Both the position numbers and the translations under genes were made by a program. This document shows positions 25,018-33,487 of a DNA stretch of 64,000 bases, in pieces. The DNA comes from Paenibacillus elgii NBRC 100335 (GTDB lineage: Bacteria; Bacillota; Bacilli; Paenibacillales; NBRC-103111), in contig NZ_BIMB01000016.1 of NCBI RefSeq assembly GCF_004000865.1, positions 1 to 64,000 on the forward strand, written 5' to 3'. Every line of letters begins with the position of its first letter. Position 1 is the stretch's first letter. The notes under the pieces are model-generated. The model saw only the letters and a program-made list of their open reading frames with translations, ran no database searches and was not told where the DNA came from.

Positions 25018-26487
25018 ATGTCCGTTAAAAATCAAGTGCAGCTGATAACGTATCCCGACTCCCTTGGTGGAGATTTAAAAACGCTCCATCGCGTGCTGAA
25101 TACGCATTTTTCGGACGTCTTCAAAGGTGGAGTCCACATTTTGCCGCCTTTCCCCTCCACCGGAGACAGGGGATTCGCGCCGCAAACTTATCTGGAAATT
25201 GAGCCGAGCTTCGGCACGTGGGAAGACATGAAGGCCATTGGCGAGGAGTTCGATGTTTTGGTTGATTTGATGGTTAACCATATTTCCCGGCAATCGTCAT
25301 ACTTTCAAGACTTCCTTGAAAAGGGGAGGGAGTCCGAGTACGCGGACTTATTTATCACATTGGATAAAATTTGGCCGGATGGTCAGCCTGTGCAGCAAGA
25401 CATCGATAAAATGTTCCTGCGCCGGAAGCTGCCTTATTCGACCTTCACTATTGCGGAGACCGGTAAAGAGGAAAAGGTATGGACGACATTTGGCAAAACG
25501 GACCCATCGGAGCAGATTGATCTCGATATAAAATCGGAAAAGGTCAAGCAGCTTTTGACGGATTTCTTTCTAAACTTTAAGAAAAATAATGTAAAAATTG
25601 TCAGGCTCGATGCTGTCGGTTATGTGATCAAAAAGCTCGGCACCAGCTGCTTTTTCGTGGAGCCGGAAATATATGAGTTTCTGGACTGGGTGATGAAGCT
25701 TGCCGCATCGCTTGAAATTGAGCTGCTGCCGGAGGTTCATGCGCATTATACCACGCAATACAAGCTTGCCGAGCATGGCTGCTGGATTTACGATTTTATC
25801 CTGCCGTACCGGATTCTTGAAGCCTTGATCAACCAAAACAGCGGGGATTTGGTTCAGTATTTAAAGACCCGGCCGAAGAACCAGTTTACGATGCTGGATT
25901 GCCATGACGGTATTCCGGTAAAGCCGGATTTGGATGATTTGATCGATACGAGAGAAGCGAAAAAAATTGTGGATGTATGCGTGGCTCGGGGAGCCAACCT
26001 CAGCCTGATCTTGTCGGATGAACATAAAGCGGCGGATGGATTTGATGTCCATCAAATCCGGTGTACCTATTATTCCGCATTAAATAACGATGACGACGCC
26101 TATTTGACGGCACGCGCCATTCAGTTCTTTACGCCCGGCATTCCGCAGGTGTATTATGTGGGGCTGTTGGCCGGCGAGAACGATTATGAACGTGTAAAGA
26201 ATACCGGAGAAGGCCGGGAAATCAACCGTCACAACTTCTCTCTGGAAGAGATCGAGCGGTCTCTGGAGAAGGAAGCGGTGCAGCGGCTTTTGAGGCTGAT
26301 CCGTTTCAGGAACGAATATGAAGCTTTCCAAGGAGAATTTGAGGTTCTTGATTCGCCAGCGGATGAGCTTCGTCTCAAGTGGACAAAGGACGATAAGAGT
26401 TGTATGTTGCTAGTCGACTTGAGAGCAGGCCTTGCCGAGATTTCCTATGTCGATGAAGAAGGATTCGCCGATCATTTTGCAGTGTGA
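25018..26487 (+). CDS. GH13 subfamily 18 phosphorylase (sucrose / sucrose-6'-phosphate phosphorylase type)
   Basis: 489 residues. The start VQLITYPDSLGGDLKTL, GVHILPPFPS and the catalytic set are those of sucrose phosphorylases: nucleophile Asp198 in VRLDAVGY, acid/base Glu239 in LLPEVHAHY, transition-state Asp297 in LDCHDG. Such enzymes split an alpha-glucoside with phosphate into glucose-1-phosphate and the acceptor. At two specificity positions it has Arg (FLRRKLP, about 135) and His (FDVHQIRC, 345) where Bifidobacterium sucrose phosphorylase has Pro134 and Tyr344; I recall Arg/His as the pair of sucrose-6'-phosphate phosphorylases. Glucosylglycerate or glucosylglycerol specificity is also possible. 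GGAGG precedes the ATG. Confidence 0.85.
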   Translation: MSVKNQVQLITYPDSLGGDLKTLHRVLNTHFSDVFKGGVHILPPFPSTGDRGFAPQTYLEIEPSFGTWEDMKAIGEEFDVLVDLMVNHISRQSSYFQDFLEKGRESEYADLFITLDKIWPDGQPVQQDIDKMFLRRKLPYSTFTIAETGKEEKVWTTFGKTDPSEQIDLDIKSEKVKQLLTDFFLNFKKNNVKIVRLDAVGYVIKKLGTSCFFVEPEIYEFLDWVMKLAASLEIELLPEVHAHYTTQYKLAEHGCWIYDFILPYRILEALINQNSGDLVQYLKTRPKNQFTMLDCHDGIPVKPDLDDLIDTREAKKIVDVCVARGANLSLILSDEHKAADGFDVHQIRCTYYSALNNDDDAYLTARAIQFFTPGIPQVYYVGLLAGENDYERVKNTGEGREINRHNFSLEEIERSLEKEAVQRLLRLIRFRNEYEAFQGEFEVLDSPADELRLKWTKDDKSCMLLVDLRAGLAEISYVDEEGFADHFAV

Positions 26488-26528
26488 TTAAGCTTGGGGA
26501 AATTTCATCATACTTGGAGGTATGGATA

Positions 26529-27461
26529 TTGGACTTCATAAGCAGAGTGGCTCCGGAATTAAAGCAAGGGGTAGAGCTTTTAACGCCTCTTCATTTGCCC
26601 GATGATCTGGCTATAGAGAGGCAGCGCCCTTTGCCTCCCACAAATAGCTCGAAATCCGTTCAAATTACGGAACGTTATATATCCGGCGGAGATTCAAAGG
26701 AAATGCTGGTCAAGATTTATGAACCGGTCCGGAGAGAGGATCAAAAGCTGCCTGCTTTTCTTTGGATCCATGGCGGGGGATATGTGTTGGGCCACCCGAG
26801 TTCCGATGACGTTCTTTGCGAATGCTTTGTAAAAGCGGCCAATTGTATCGTTATTTCGCCCGACTATCGCCTTGCCCCCGAGCATCCGTTTCCGGCGGCC
26901 ATTGAAGACTGCTACGCCGCATTGGTATGGATAACAAACCGCGCGGAGGAAATGAATATCGATTTGTCGCGGATTGCGATTGGCGGGGCAAGTGCAGGAG
27001 GGGGATTGACGGCGGCATTGGCGCTGATGGCTCGGGATAAAGGCGGACCGGCCATTTGTTTTCAAATGCCGTTATACCCGATGATCGACGATCGTAACGT
27101 CACGCCCTCAAGCCACGAAATTACGCATCAAGCGGTGTGGAACAGGGCCAATAACCTGGCGGCCTGGAAGATGTATCTTGGCGAGCATGCCCATGGAGAC
27201 ATTTCCCCTTATGCGGCGCCAAGCCGCGCGAAGAGCTTGGCCGGTCTGCCTCCGGTCTATACTTGCGTAGGGCAGCTTGATCCGTTCCGCGACGAGACGA
27301 TCGACTATGTTGCGCGTCTTGCGCAGGCGGGAGTCGATGTCGAATTTCAGCTGTATCCCGGATGCTATCACGGCTTCGAACATGTTGTTCCGGATGCGGA
27401 GATTAGTCAGCGTGCCAGAAACGGATACTTGGATGCTTTGGCGAGAGCTTTTAAGCGTTGA
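26529..27461 (+). CDS. Alpha/beta hydrolase of the HSL (hormone-sensitive lipase) esterase family
   Basis: About 310 residues. The HSL oxyanion motif is WIHGGGYVLGHPSSDD, the nucleophile elbow GGASAGGG (Ser), the acid is in GQLDPFRDET and the His in YHGFEH, all in family order. Such esterases cleave short-chain acyl esters. The start is taken as TTG 26529 because GGAGGT sits seven bases before it; a GTG at 26484 overlapping the phosphorylase stop would add 15 residues. In this locus it could remove acyl groups from the imported sugar; the substrate is unknown. Confidence 0.88.
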   Translation: MDFISRVAPELKQGVELLTPLHLPDDLAIERQRPLPPTNSSKSVQITERYISGGDSKEMLVKIYEPVRREDQKLPAFLWIHGGGYVLGHPSSDDVLCECFVKAANCIVISPDYRLAPEHPFPAAIEDCYAALVWITNRAEEMNIDLSRIAIGGASAGGGLTAALALMARDKGGPAICFQMPLYPMIDDRNVTPSSHEITHQAVWNRANNLAAWKMYLGEHAHGDISPYAAPSRAKSLAGLPPVYTCVGQLDPFRDETIDYVARLAQAGVDVEFQLYPGCYHGFEHVVPDAEISQRARNGYLDALARAFKR

Positions 27462-27524
27462 TTCCATAGGGAGAGCGGCAGCGCTATTTTTGGGGCGTAA
27501 TCTTAACGAAAGAAGGGATTGGAA

Positions 27525-28328
27525 ATGAACGTTCAGCAAGTGATCGATGCCATTTTGACGGATTCGTGCGGCGATTTTAGATTGCCCGAAACCGGAGACA
27601 GGATCATGAGCGGCAGTCCCGACACGGAGGTCACTGGAATTGTAACGACATTTATGGCAACGGTTGACGTTATCAAGCAGGCAATCGCTTGCGGGGCCAA
27701 TATGATTATTACCCATGAGCCTACGTACTATACGGGAAAGGATGAAACGGACTGGCTTCAGGACGACCCTGTATATGCGGCTAAGAAAAAATTGATAGAT
27801 GAGAATCAGATCGTGATCTGGCGGTTTCACGATTACATGCACATGGGGAAAACAGACAGAATCTATGACGGCCTCCTAAAAGAAATCGGCTGGGAAAACC
27901 ATATGCTTGACGGAAATCCTCACACCTACCAAATTGAGGAGGTCAGTTTGGCGGAGCTGGCGAGCTTTTTTAAACGGAAGCTATCCATGGATGTGGTTCA
28001 AATCATCGGCAAACCCGAAATGAAATGTTCAAGGGTCGGCATTTTAGTGGGCGGGGGCAGCCTGGGCCTGGGAAGAGAGCAAATGCCGATGGAATTGATG
28101 CGAAATATGAATTTGGATGTCATGGTTTGCGGCGAAATTATGGAATGGACGCTCTGCGCCTATATCAACGACGCCCAAATGCTTGGACTTAACCAAGCCA
28201 TGATCGTTGTAGGGCATGAACGCAGCGAAGAATGGGGCATGAAATTTATGGCGGAATGGCTGCAGCCTTTGGTTCATGGGATTCCGGTCGTCTTTATTGA
28301 TGCAAGAGAGCCGTTTACTTATTTATAA
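27525..28328 (+). CDS. Nif3-like dinuclear metal-centre protein
   Basis: 267 residues, the short form without the inserted domain. The usual metal motif THHP is ITHEPTYYTG here, so one ligand His is replaced by Glu, and the second site is VVGHERSEEWGM (family GHxxSE). Other landmarks are VTGIVTTFMATVDVIKQAIACGANMIITHEP and GILVGGGSLG. Nif3/YbgI proteins have no settled function; a copy inside a sugar locus suggests a hydrolase or isomerase acting on a pathway intermediate. Between the esterase and the second binding protein. Confidence 0.82.
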   Translation: MNVQQVIDAILTDSCGDFRLPETGDRIMSGSPDTEVTGIVTTFMATVDVIKQAIACGANMIITHEPTYYTGKDETDWLQDDPVYAAKKKLIDENQIVIWRFHDYMHMGKTDRIYDGLLKEIGWENHMLDGNPHTYQIEEVSLAELASFFKRKLSMDVVQIIGKPEMKCSRVGILVGGGSLGLGREQMPMELMRNMNLDVMVCGEIMEWTLCAYINDAQMLGLNQAMIVVGHERSEEWGMKFMAEWLQPLVHGIPVVFIDAREPFTYL

Positions 28329-28346
28329 GATAAGGGGGAAAAGATA

Positions 28347-29669
28347 TTGAAAATCAAAGCGGGTATCAAGCTCGGAGTTTGTACGGCTTTGCTGCTATCT
28401 ACGGTGGTCGCTTGTTCCAATAAGGATGCATCGCCGGGAGCGGCTCAATCGGAGAAGGGCGTCAAGATTACGTTTTATACGGTCGATCAGAACAACGCTT
28501 TTTCCGAATTGGTGAAGGCGTATCAGCAAGAGCGCCCGGAAGTAAAAATTGAATTATTGAATGCGCAAGCAGGAACCGATTATATACAAAAATACGAAGC
28601 GCTTCAGGCTTCCAGCAATCCGCCCACGGCCGCCATGCTGGAACAGCAAACGGTATTAAAGTTCAAAGACACCTTGCTGGATTTGGAGCCGGAGAAAGCA
28701 AAATACGAAAAGTTGACGCTGCCGGGCACGATTGAAAGAAACTTATTTGAAGGCAAATTTGTGGGCGTGCCATGGACTACGCAGGGCTACGGCTTATTGT
28801 ACAACAAACGGGTGGTTGAGGAAGCGATCGGAGGAGCTTTTGATCCCGCATCGGTGAAGACCCGCAACGATTTGGAAGCTTTGTTCAAAAAAGTGGAAGC
28901 CGCCGGCAAGGCGCCGGTATTGATTCATGGATCGGACTGGTCTTTGGGCTCCCATTATTTATCGTTAGCCTACGGCCTGCAATCCAAAAAGGTTGAAGAT
29001 AATCGTAAATTTTTGGAGGGCTTGAAAAAGGGAAGCGTGGATTTATCCGGCAATCCCCAATTCAATGGTTTGCTGGATACCTTCGACTTGCTTAAAAAGT
29101 ATAATCTTCGCAAGAACGATCCGATTGTCGCCGACTTCAATAAAGACACGATAGATTTTGCCAAAGGAAACGCGGCATTTTACTTTATGGGAGACTGGGC
29201 TTGGTCCGTAATGGACCCTGTCGAAGGCCGGGACAAACAATTTGGGATCATGCCGGTTCCGATCAGCAACAACCCGGATGACTACGGGAACCAGGAAATT
29301 CCGGTTTTGGAACCATTTCTGTACACCATCGATAAAACAAGAGCAACACCGGAGCAGCAGGAAGCAGCCAAGCAATTTTTTGAGTGGATGGTCACAAGTG
29401 AACAGGGACAAAATTCCATTATTTCCAAAATGGGGTTAATCATGCCTTATAAAGATTTAAAGGTAAAGGGGACGAATGCCATTTCTCCTTCAATAAGTAA
29501 TTACGTTAAAGAGGGCAAGGTTATTAATCTCGGAATGTTCAAATTCCTTCCCGGGGATCATTACGCCAAGCTGGGCGCCTCCATGCAGAAATATTTAATT
29601 AACAAGATTGATCGTAAAGGGTTCATTAAAGAGATGGAGAGCTATTGGAAGTCGCAGGCTGTTAATTAA
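28347..29669 (+). CDS. ABC transporter sugar-binding lipoprotein (second paralogue)
   Basis: 440 residues, TTG start after AAGGGGG. Signal peptide ends in VVAC (lipobox). It is strongly similar to the protein at 17813: shared stretches include GVPWTTQGYGLLYNKRVVEE, DPASVKTRNDLEALFKK, FDLLKKYN and WMVTSEQGQ. Differences cluster in the first 130 residues and around GDHYAKLGASMQ, perhaps changing ligand preference. It has no permeases of its own, so both binding proteins probably dock on the same importer. Last gene of the locus; no clear terminator follows. Confidence 0.92.
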   Translation: MKIKAGIKLGVCTALLLSTVVACSNKDASPGAAQSEKGVKITFYTVDQNNAFSELVKAYQQERPEVKIELLNAQAGTDYIQKYEALQASSNPPTAAMLEQQTVLKFKDTLLDLEPEKAKYEKLTLPGTIERNLFEGKFVGVPWTTQGYGLLYNKRVVEEAIGGAFDPASVKTRNDLEALFKKVEAAGKAPVLIHGSDWSLGSHYLSLAYGLQSKKVEDNRKFLEGLKKGSVDLSGNPQFNGLLDTFDLLKKYNLRKNDPIVADFNKDTIDFAKGNAAFYFMGDWAWSVMDPVEGRDKQFGIMPVPISNNPDDYGNQEIPVLEPFLYTIDKTRATPEQQEAAKQFFEWMVTSEQGQNSIISKMGLIMPYKDLKVKGTNAISPSISNYVKEGKVINLGMFKFLPGDHYAKLGASMQKYLINKIDRKGFIKEMESYWKSQAVN

Positions 29670-29878
29670 AGTTGCGGGCTGAAAAATCATGCGGCGCCTT
29701 GATCATCTTCGTATCTCTAAGTACTTTAGAACTAAATATTCGTCATGAGCCGGTGAATTTGTTACCCGCTGGATGTTTCCTCGTCCCAGGGAATCGGGAC
29801 AATAGCCGCTAGGAATGAATTTCCACACCCGCTTATAATCTAAAGGAATCCAACACGGGAGGAGATTCGATACTTATC

Positions 29879-31147
29879 ATGATTTTAAGAAAATGGAGTA
29901 TGCTGCTTGCTATCGTGGCGGTGCTGCTGTCGGTTTCGGTTGTGGGGACGGTTCAAGCAAGCGCAACAGAGCAGTCCCCGATTAAGGTGTACATCGACAA
30001 GTCGCGAATTCACTTTAACGTTAACCCGTATCTGGAAAACGGAACGACGCTAGTGCAGCTTCGCCCTTTATTCGAAGCCATGGGCATTGTGCTTGATTGG
30101 AAGCCGGAAAGCGGTGTCATCGAGGGTAAGAAGGGCAGCCTTCAATTAGTCTTGACGATAGGCAGCAAGCAGGCGACCGTAAACGGCAAAACGGTCCAGT
30201 TGGAGACGGCCGCGCGGATCGTTGACGGCAATACGCTTGTGCCGCTTCGTTTTATCGGGGAAGCGACGGGTGCGCTTGTCGTATGGGACCCGTACAGTCA
30301 AGAAATAACGATCATGACGGAGCAAATGCTGGCTTCGCTCGGAATAACCAAGAAGGATGCGGAGAAGGCTATCGCCGACTATTTAGCCTCGAAGGAGCAA
30401 GGGAGCAAGACGGATAACGGCGGCAAGAAGCCGGAGCAGGGTACGAAAACCGAGGGCCGGAATGAAGCTGACGATGAGATCGCGCCTGCCGTCAAAGCGG
30501 ATTTGAACGACCTGAAAGGAATGTACTTCGGTATTCGTATGGATGTTACCGGTTATGAGTGTGGAGGGACTTGCTGGGATTTTTACACGTTTCTGCCGGA
30601 TGGAAAAGTCGTTGTCGGCGAACCCGAGAAGGGTGGTCCGGAGACGATCGATTGCTCCAAGCAAACTTGCCGAACGTACACGATCGAGAATGGCACAATG
30701 AAGCTGAACAACGGGGAGAGCTACCCGATCCGGGTTTCGGAGAAAGGAAATCTTATCGTCAATGACGTTCTGCTGTCGCCCGTTCAACCCGTAACCGGCA
30801 GTCCGACGCTGGAAGGCGCGTTCGTCCATCGGGGGTACTCCGGTATGATCGGCATCAATTCCGCTTCCTCGGCATGGGAAGAGTGGATTACGTTTAAGAA
30901 AAACGGCACATTCGAGAGTGACAATACGCTGATGGGAACCGTTGATACGGGAGCGGCAACGACGAATTCGGCCTCTGCCTCCAACAAATCGGGAGCCTAC
31001 AGCATTGAAGGCAATACAATCGTTCTGAAGTTTGACGGTGGAACAGAGAAACGTTATCTGTTTTTCTTCCATAACGGCAAGAACGGTAAACCGAATTTCG
31101 AAGATGTGCAAATCGGCAATCGTAATTTTTATATTGACCGCGATTAA
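29879..31147 (+). CDS. Secreted stalk-domain protein (copper amine oxidase N-terminal-like domain)
   Basis: 422 residues. Signal peptide (about 1-28, cleavage after VQASA), then the repeat domain common in Paenibacillus exoproteins: TTLVQLRPLFEAMGIVLDWKPESGVIEG and NTLVPLRFIGEATGALVVWDPYSQEITI (about 50-150). A charged Lys/Gly/Glu linker (about 170-205) leads to a C-terminal beta-rich domain with four Cys in two close pairs (YECGGTCW, DCSKQTCRTY) that may form disulfides. No catalytic motif is visible. GGGAGGAG precedes the ATG; TATAAT at 29834-29839 may be its -10. Confidence 0.8.
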   Translation: MILRKWSMLLAIVAVLLSVSVVGTVQASATEQSPIKVYIDKSRIHFNVNPYLENGTTLVQLRPLFEAMGIVLDWKPESGVIEGKKGSLQLVLTIGSKQATVNGKTVQLETAARIVDGNTLVPLRFIGEATGALVVWDPYSQEITIMTEQMLASLGITKKDAEKAIADYLASKEQGSKTDNGGKKPEQGTKTEGRNEADDEIAPAVKADLNDLKGMYFGIRMDVTGYECGGTCWDFYTFLPDGKVVVGEPEKGGPETIDCSKQTCRTYTIENGTMKLNNGESYPIRVSEKGNLIVNDVLLSPVQPVTGSPTLEGAFVHRGYSGMIGINSASSAWEEWITFKKNGTFESDNTLMGTVDTGAATTNSASASNKSGAYSIEGNTIVLKFDGGTEKRYLFFFHNGKNGKPNFEDVQIGNRNFYIDRD

Positions 31148-31237
31148 GCGCCAATAAGATGATGATCGCTGCATGCCCCTCGCCGCCGGTTTCGGGCAAC
31201 ATGCCGCCGGGTAGAGGGGCATTAGATGATTTCATGC

Positions 31238-31267
31238 TTGACATAGGAGAATCGATCGTTATATAAT
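31238..31267 (+). promoter_or_regulatory. Promoter of tRNA-Leu copy 3
   Basis: TTGACA-18-TATAAT. The -10 and leader are shared with copy 2, but the spacer is different and one base longer. Confidence 0.85.
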
Positions 31268-31396
31268 TCCATTTGTCGGTTCGAAATTGATCGAATCGCA
31301 GCGAAATATGCGGTCGTGGCGGAATTGGCAGACGCGCTAGATTCAGGTTCTAGTGGTGTAACAGCCGTGGAGGTTCGAGTCCTCTCGACCGCATCC
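31257..31396 (+). repeat. 140-bp direct repeat, right copy (tRNA-Leu with leader)
   Basis: Same orientation as 15781-15920 and different at one base. Recombination between the copies would remove about 15.5 kb including the whole sugar locus and leave one intact tRNA-Leu. Confidence 0.9.
31310..31393 (+). tRNA. tRNA-Leu (CAG), copy 3
   Basis: Identical to copy 2 over the whole tRNA: acceptor GCGGTCG / CGACCGC, anticodon CAG, class II variable arm, discriminator A, no CCA encoded. Confidence 0.94.
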
Positions 31397-31406
31397 TAAT
31401 TACAAT

Positions 31407-31450
31407 AAAAGCTCATGAATGGCTCTGGTAGCGATTCGTGGGCTTTTTTT
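31407..31450 (+). terminator. Terminator of tRNA-Leu copy 3
   Basis: AAAAGCTCATGAAT pairs with ATTCGTGGGCTTTT (two G-T pairs), followed by a T-run. It differs from the terminator of copy 2. Confidence 0.75.
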
Positions 31451-31557
31451 ATGCAAATTTTATGGAGCGGGTCAGGCTATCCCCCAGAAAAATAATCGTA
31501 ACGAATTGAACGGACTTTCCGGGCAAAGGTCTCTCCTCGGTAAATGAAGTAAACGGC

Positions 31558-32454
31558 TTAGGCCGTAAAACCGACCGGAATGACACGGCGTTTAACGATC
31601 GTACCGTTTTTAACAGTAAACTCGATAATGTGGAAGATCGGGGTTGGCGCACCCTTCAGGAAACCTTTTTTTACAAGCGGTGCACCGGCTCCTCCTGACA
31701 GCACATACCTTGTACCACGAAAGGTCAATTTGTCCAGAGCGTGTACGTGCCCCACAAGAACTTGAGGGACCTTGCCGCGAATGGCAGACAGGAATCGGGT
31801 CAATTGTCCATTGGTGTTACCGAAGGTGGATGACGGGTCCTGGAAATAACGGGGATTTGCCCATTTCCCGATTCTGGGGGGCACATGCATCGCGATCAGA
31901 GCGTTTTTCCGGGCGCTTTTCAACCGCTTCTTCAGAAAAGTCAGTTCTCCCCGAGCAAAGCCGTAGATCGGCTGCCCGCTTGCATCCACACCGAACTGCT
32001 GCGAATTGTCCAAACCGATGATCGTGGTTTTGATTTTCGGGAGGTTGATTGCGAAATGCGTAGGACCGATAAATTGTTTGAATTTCGTGAGTGGACCGTT
32101 TATGCCTGTATGGTCATGGTTGCCGGGGACGATGAAAAAGGGGATATCGGGTACGCCTTTTTTCGGATCTTGAATCAACTGCAGCAAGCTTTTGACCGGG
32201 ACGCCGGAATAGGTGCCGCCTGTCTTGAACTCTTGTTCGGTTCCCGTGAATACCGCATCTCCGCTGTGCAAAATAAATAAAGGCTTCTTCTTCAATCCGC
32301 GGATAGCGGATAAGGCTAAGCCGAAGATAGAATTGGCGGCTTGGCCGTCTCCCGCCCAACTGTCACCCATGCCAATAAAAGTGAATTCGTTGGTTTTCAG
32401 CTTTTTTACATTAGCCAACAGCCGGGCTCTGGAAGTCTGGAACAGAGTCTTCAT
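31558..32454 (-). CDS. Calcineurin-like metallophosphoesterase
   Basis: About 298 residues. The metal-binding blocks are in order: FIGMGDSW, LHSGDAVF, PGNHDHTG, MHVPPR and LVGHVHAL. No signal peptide or membrane anchor, so it should be cytosolic unless exported another way. The ATG at 32454 was chosen (AAAGGG eleven bases before it); an in-frame TTG two codons upstream is also possible. It follows the G1 peptidase gene on the same strand, but a likely terminator lies between. Substrate unknown. Confidence 0.85.
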   Translation of the reverse strand: MKTLFQTSRARLLANVKKLKTNEFTFIGMGDSWAGDGQAANSIFGLALSAIRGLKKKPLFILHSGDAVFTGTEQEFKTGGTYSGVPVKSLLQLIQDPKKGVPDIPFFIVPGNHDHTGINGPLTKFKQFIGPTHFAINLPKIKTTIIGLDNSQQFGVDASGQPIYGFARGELTFLKKRLKSARKNALIAMHVPPRIGKWANPRYFQDPSSTFGNTNGQLTRFLSAIRGKVPQVLVGHVHALDKLTFRGTRYVLSGGAGAPLVKKGFLKGAPTPIFHIIEFTVKNGTIVKRRVIPVGFTA

Positions 32455-32554
32455 ATTCAACACATCCCTTTCTGAGGTTCCCACCTATTTTATGGAAAGA
32501 ATGGGTCTTCCGAAACGGCTTTTGCCCTATCGGGTCCTCTCGGGCATGGTTACA

Positions 32555-32578
32555 TAAAAAAACGGCAGCAATCGCCGT
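32555..32578 (-). terminator. Probable terminator of the G1 peptidase gene
   Basis: On the minus strand ACGGC / GCCGT with a seven-base loop followed by seven Ts. The stem is short, so efficiency is uncertain. Confidence 0.45.
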
Positions 32579-32609
32579 CGAGGTTCAGGAAGGCTGATAT
32601 TTTTGCGAT

Positions 32610-33326
32610 TCATCTCGGAGGCAGCGGGGGTTTGCCGCCATAGGCGACGAAGAAGCTGTCTCTTTTTTTTCCTGGAAGAGACGGGGTTGAAACGATGCGG
32701 CCGTTTTGAATCATAATTCCCCGTTGGCTTGGTTTTAATAAAGGATTCTTATCGTTGACCCGGCATCTTTTAAAAAGCATTTTACGATAATGCGCCAATC
32801 GGGTCGTTTTATTGTTGATCGAGGGAGCCTCCATAATCCATTCCGCCGTCGTAGCCGGTCCGGTATACTTTTTGACCTTTCTGAATGTCCATCCTTTCGT
32901 TTTATTCCTGAGCACAATGAGCCACTTATTTTTACATTGCTTTGAGATTCTCGCATACATCAAATCATGGGGAGAAACAGGGTAAGAGATTCGGGTTTCC
33001 GGCGCAGGCAAGATTTCCCACCATGCATAATAAACGGCTTTCCCTTGTTTGTAATCCTGCTGCGTTCCTGTCTGAATTAATGACGGGTTGCCGAAGCCAT
33101 CGATTCCGATCCATGCCGAAGAAAAGCCGTTTTTCTTGCCGGGCTTTACCCGCGGAACAATCCAATATCCGGAAATACTGCGAAACGAATTTTTTTTCGC
33201 TTTCTTCAGCGCATATCCGGACCAATTGCCGGATTTCCACCCCGGGCGAACGCGGGTCCGTATCCTGGAGCCGGCCGGCTTGTATGGAGCGGATCGTCTT
33301 AATCTTCCTTGTGTCAACCTATCCAC
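32610..33326 (-). CDS. G1-family (eqolisin-like) glutamic endopeptidase
   Basis: 238 residues with a GTG start. The domain starts at NWSGYAL (about 34) and shows the G1 pattern: GYWIVPRV, SSAWIGIDGFGNPSLIQTGT (candidate catalytic Gln85), YYAWWEILP and TTAEWIMEAP (candidate catalytic Glu162 or Glu166). G1 peptidases use a Gln/Glu pair and are best known from fungi; bacterial members exist. Unusual points are the absence of a signal peptide and a very basic N terminus (RLRRSAPYKPAGSRIRTRVRPG). No propeptide is evident. Confidence 0.78.
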   Translation of the reverse strand: MDRLTQGRLRRSAPYKPAGSRIRTRVRPGWKSGNWSGYALKKAKKNSFRSISGYWIVPRVKPGKKNGFSSAWIGIDGFGNPSLIQTGTQQDYKQGKAVYYAWWEILPAPETRISYPVSPHDLMYARISKQCKNKWLIVLRNKTKGWTFRKVKKYTGPATTAEWIMEAPSINNKTTRLAHYRKMLFKRCRVNDKNPLLKPSQRGIMIQNGRIVSTPSLPGKKRDSFFVAYGGKPPLPPR

Positions 33327-33408
33327 CGCCTTTTTTCGACTTGATTTTATAAGTATTCTTGCGCGGAAGATTCGGAATGGGCTGATAGCTCCTAAGACGA
33401 GTTTCCCC

Positions 33409-33439
33409 TTGACTCTCCCCTTAACGGGAAAGTTATACT
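33409..33439 (+). promoter_or_regulatory. MerR-type promoter with 19-bp spacer and dyad
   Basis: TTGACT and TATACT are 19 bases apart, the stretched spacing that MerR proteins correct by twisting DNA. The spacer carries an interrupted dyad: ACT-C-TCCC-CTTAAC-GGGA-A-AGT. It directly precedes the MerR gene and the MFS exporter, so the regulator probably activates its own operon in response to a drug. Confidence 0.75.
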
Positions 33440-33487
33440 CGGTAAAGCAAGGGGAGTACAGAAATATTCGTGCAAGGAGAACTGTCG

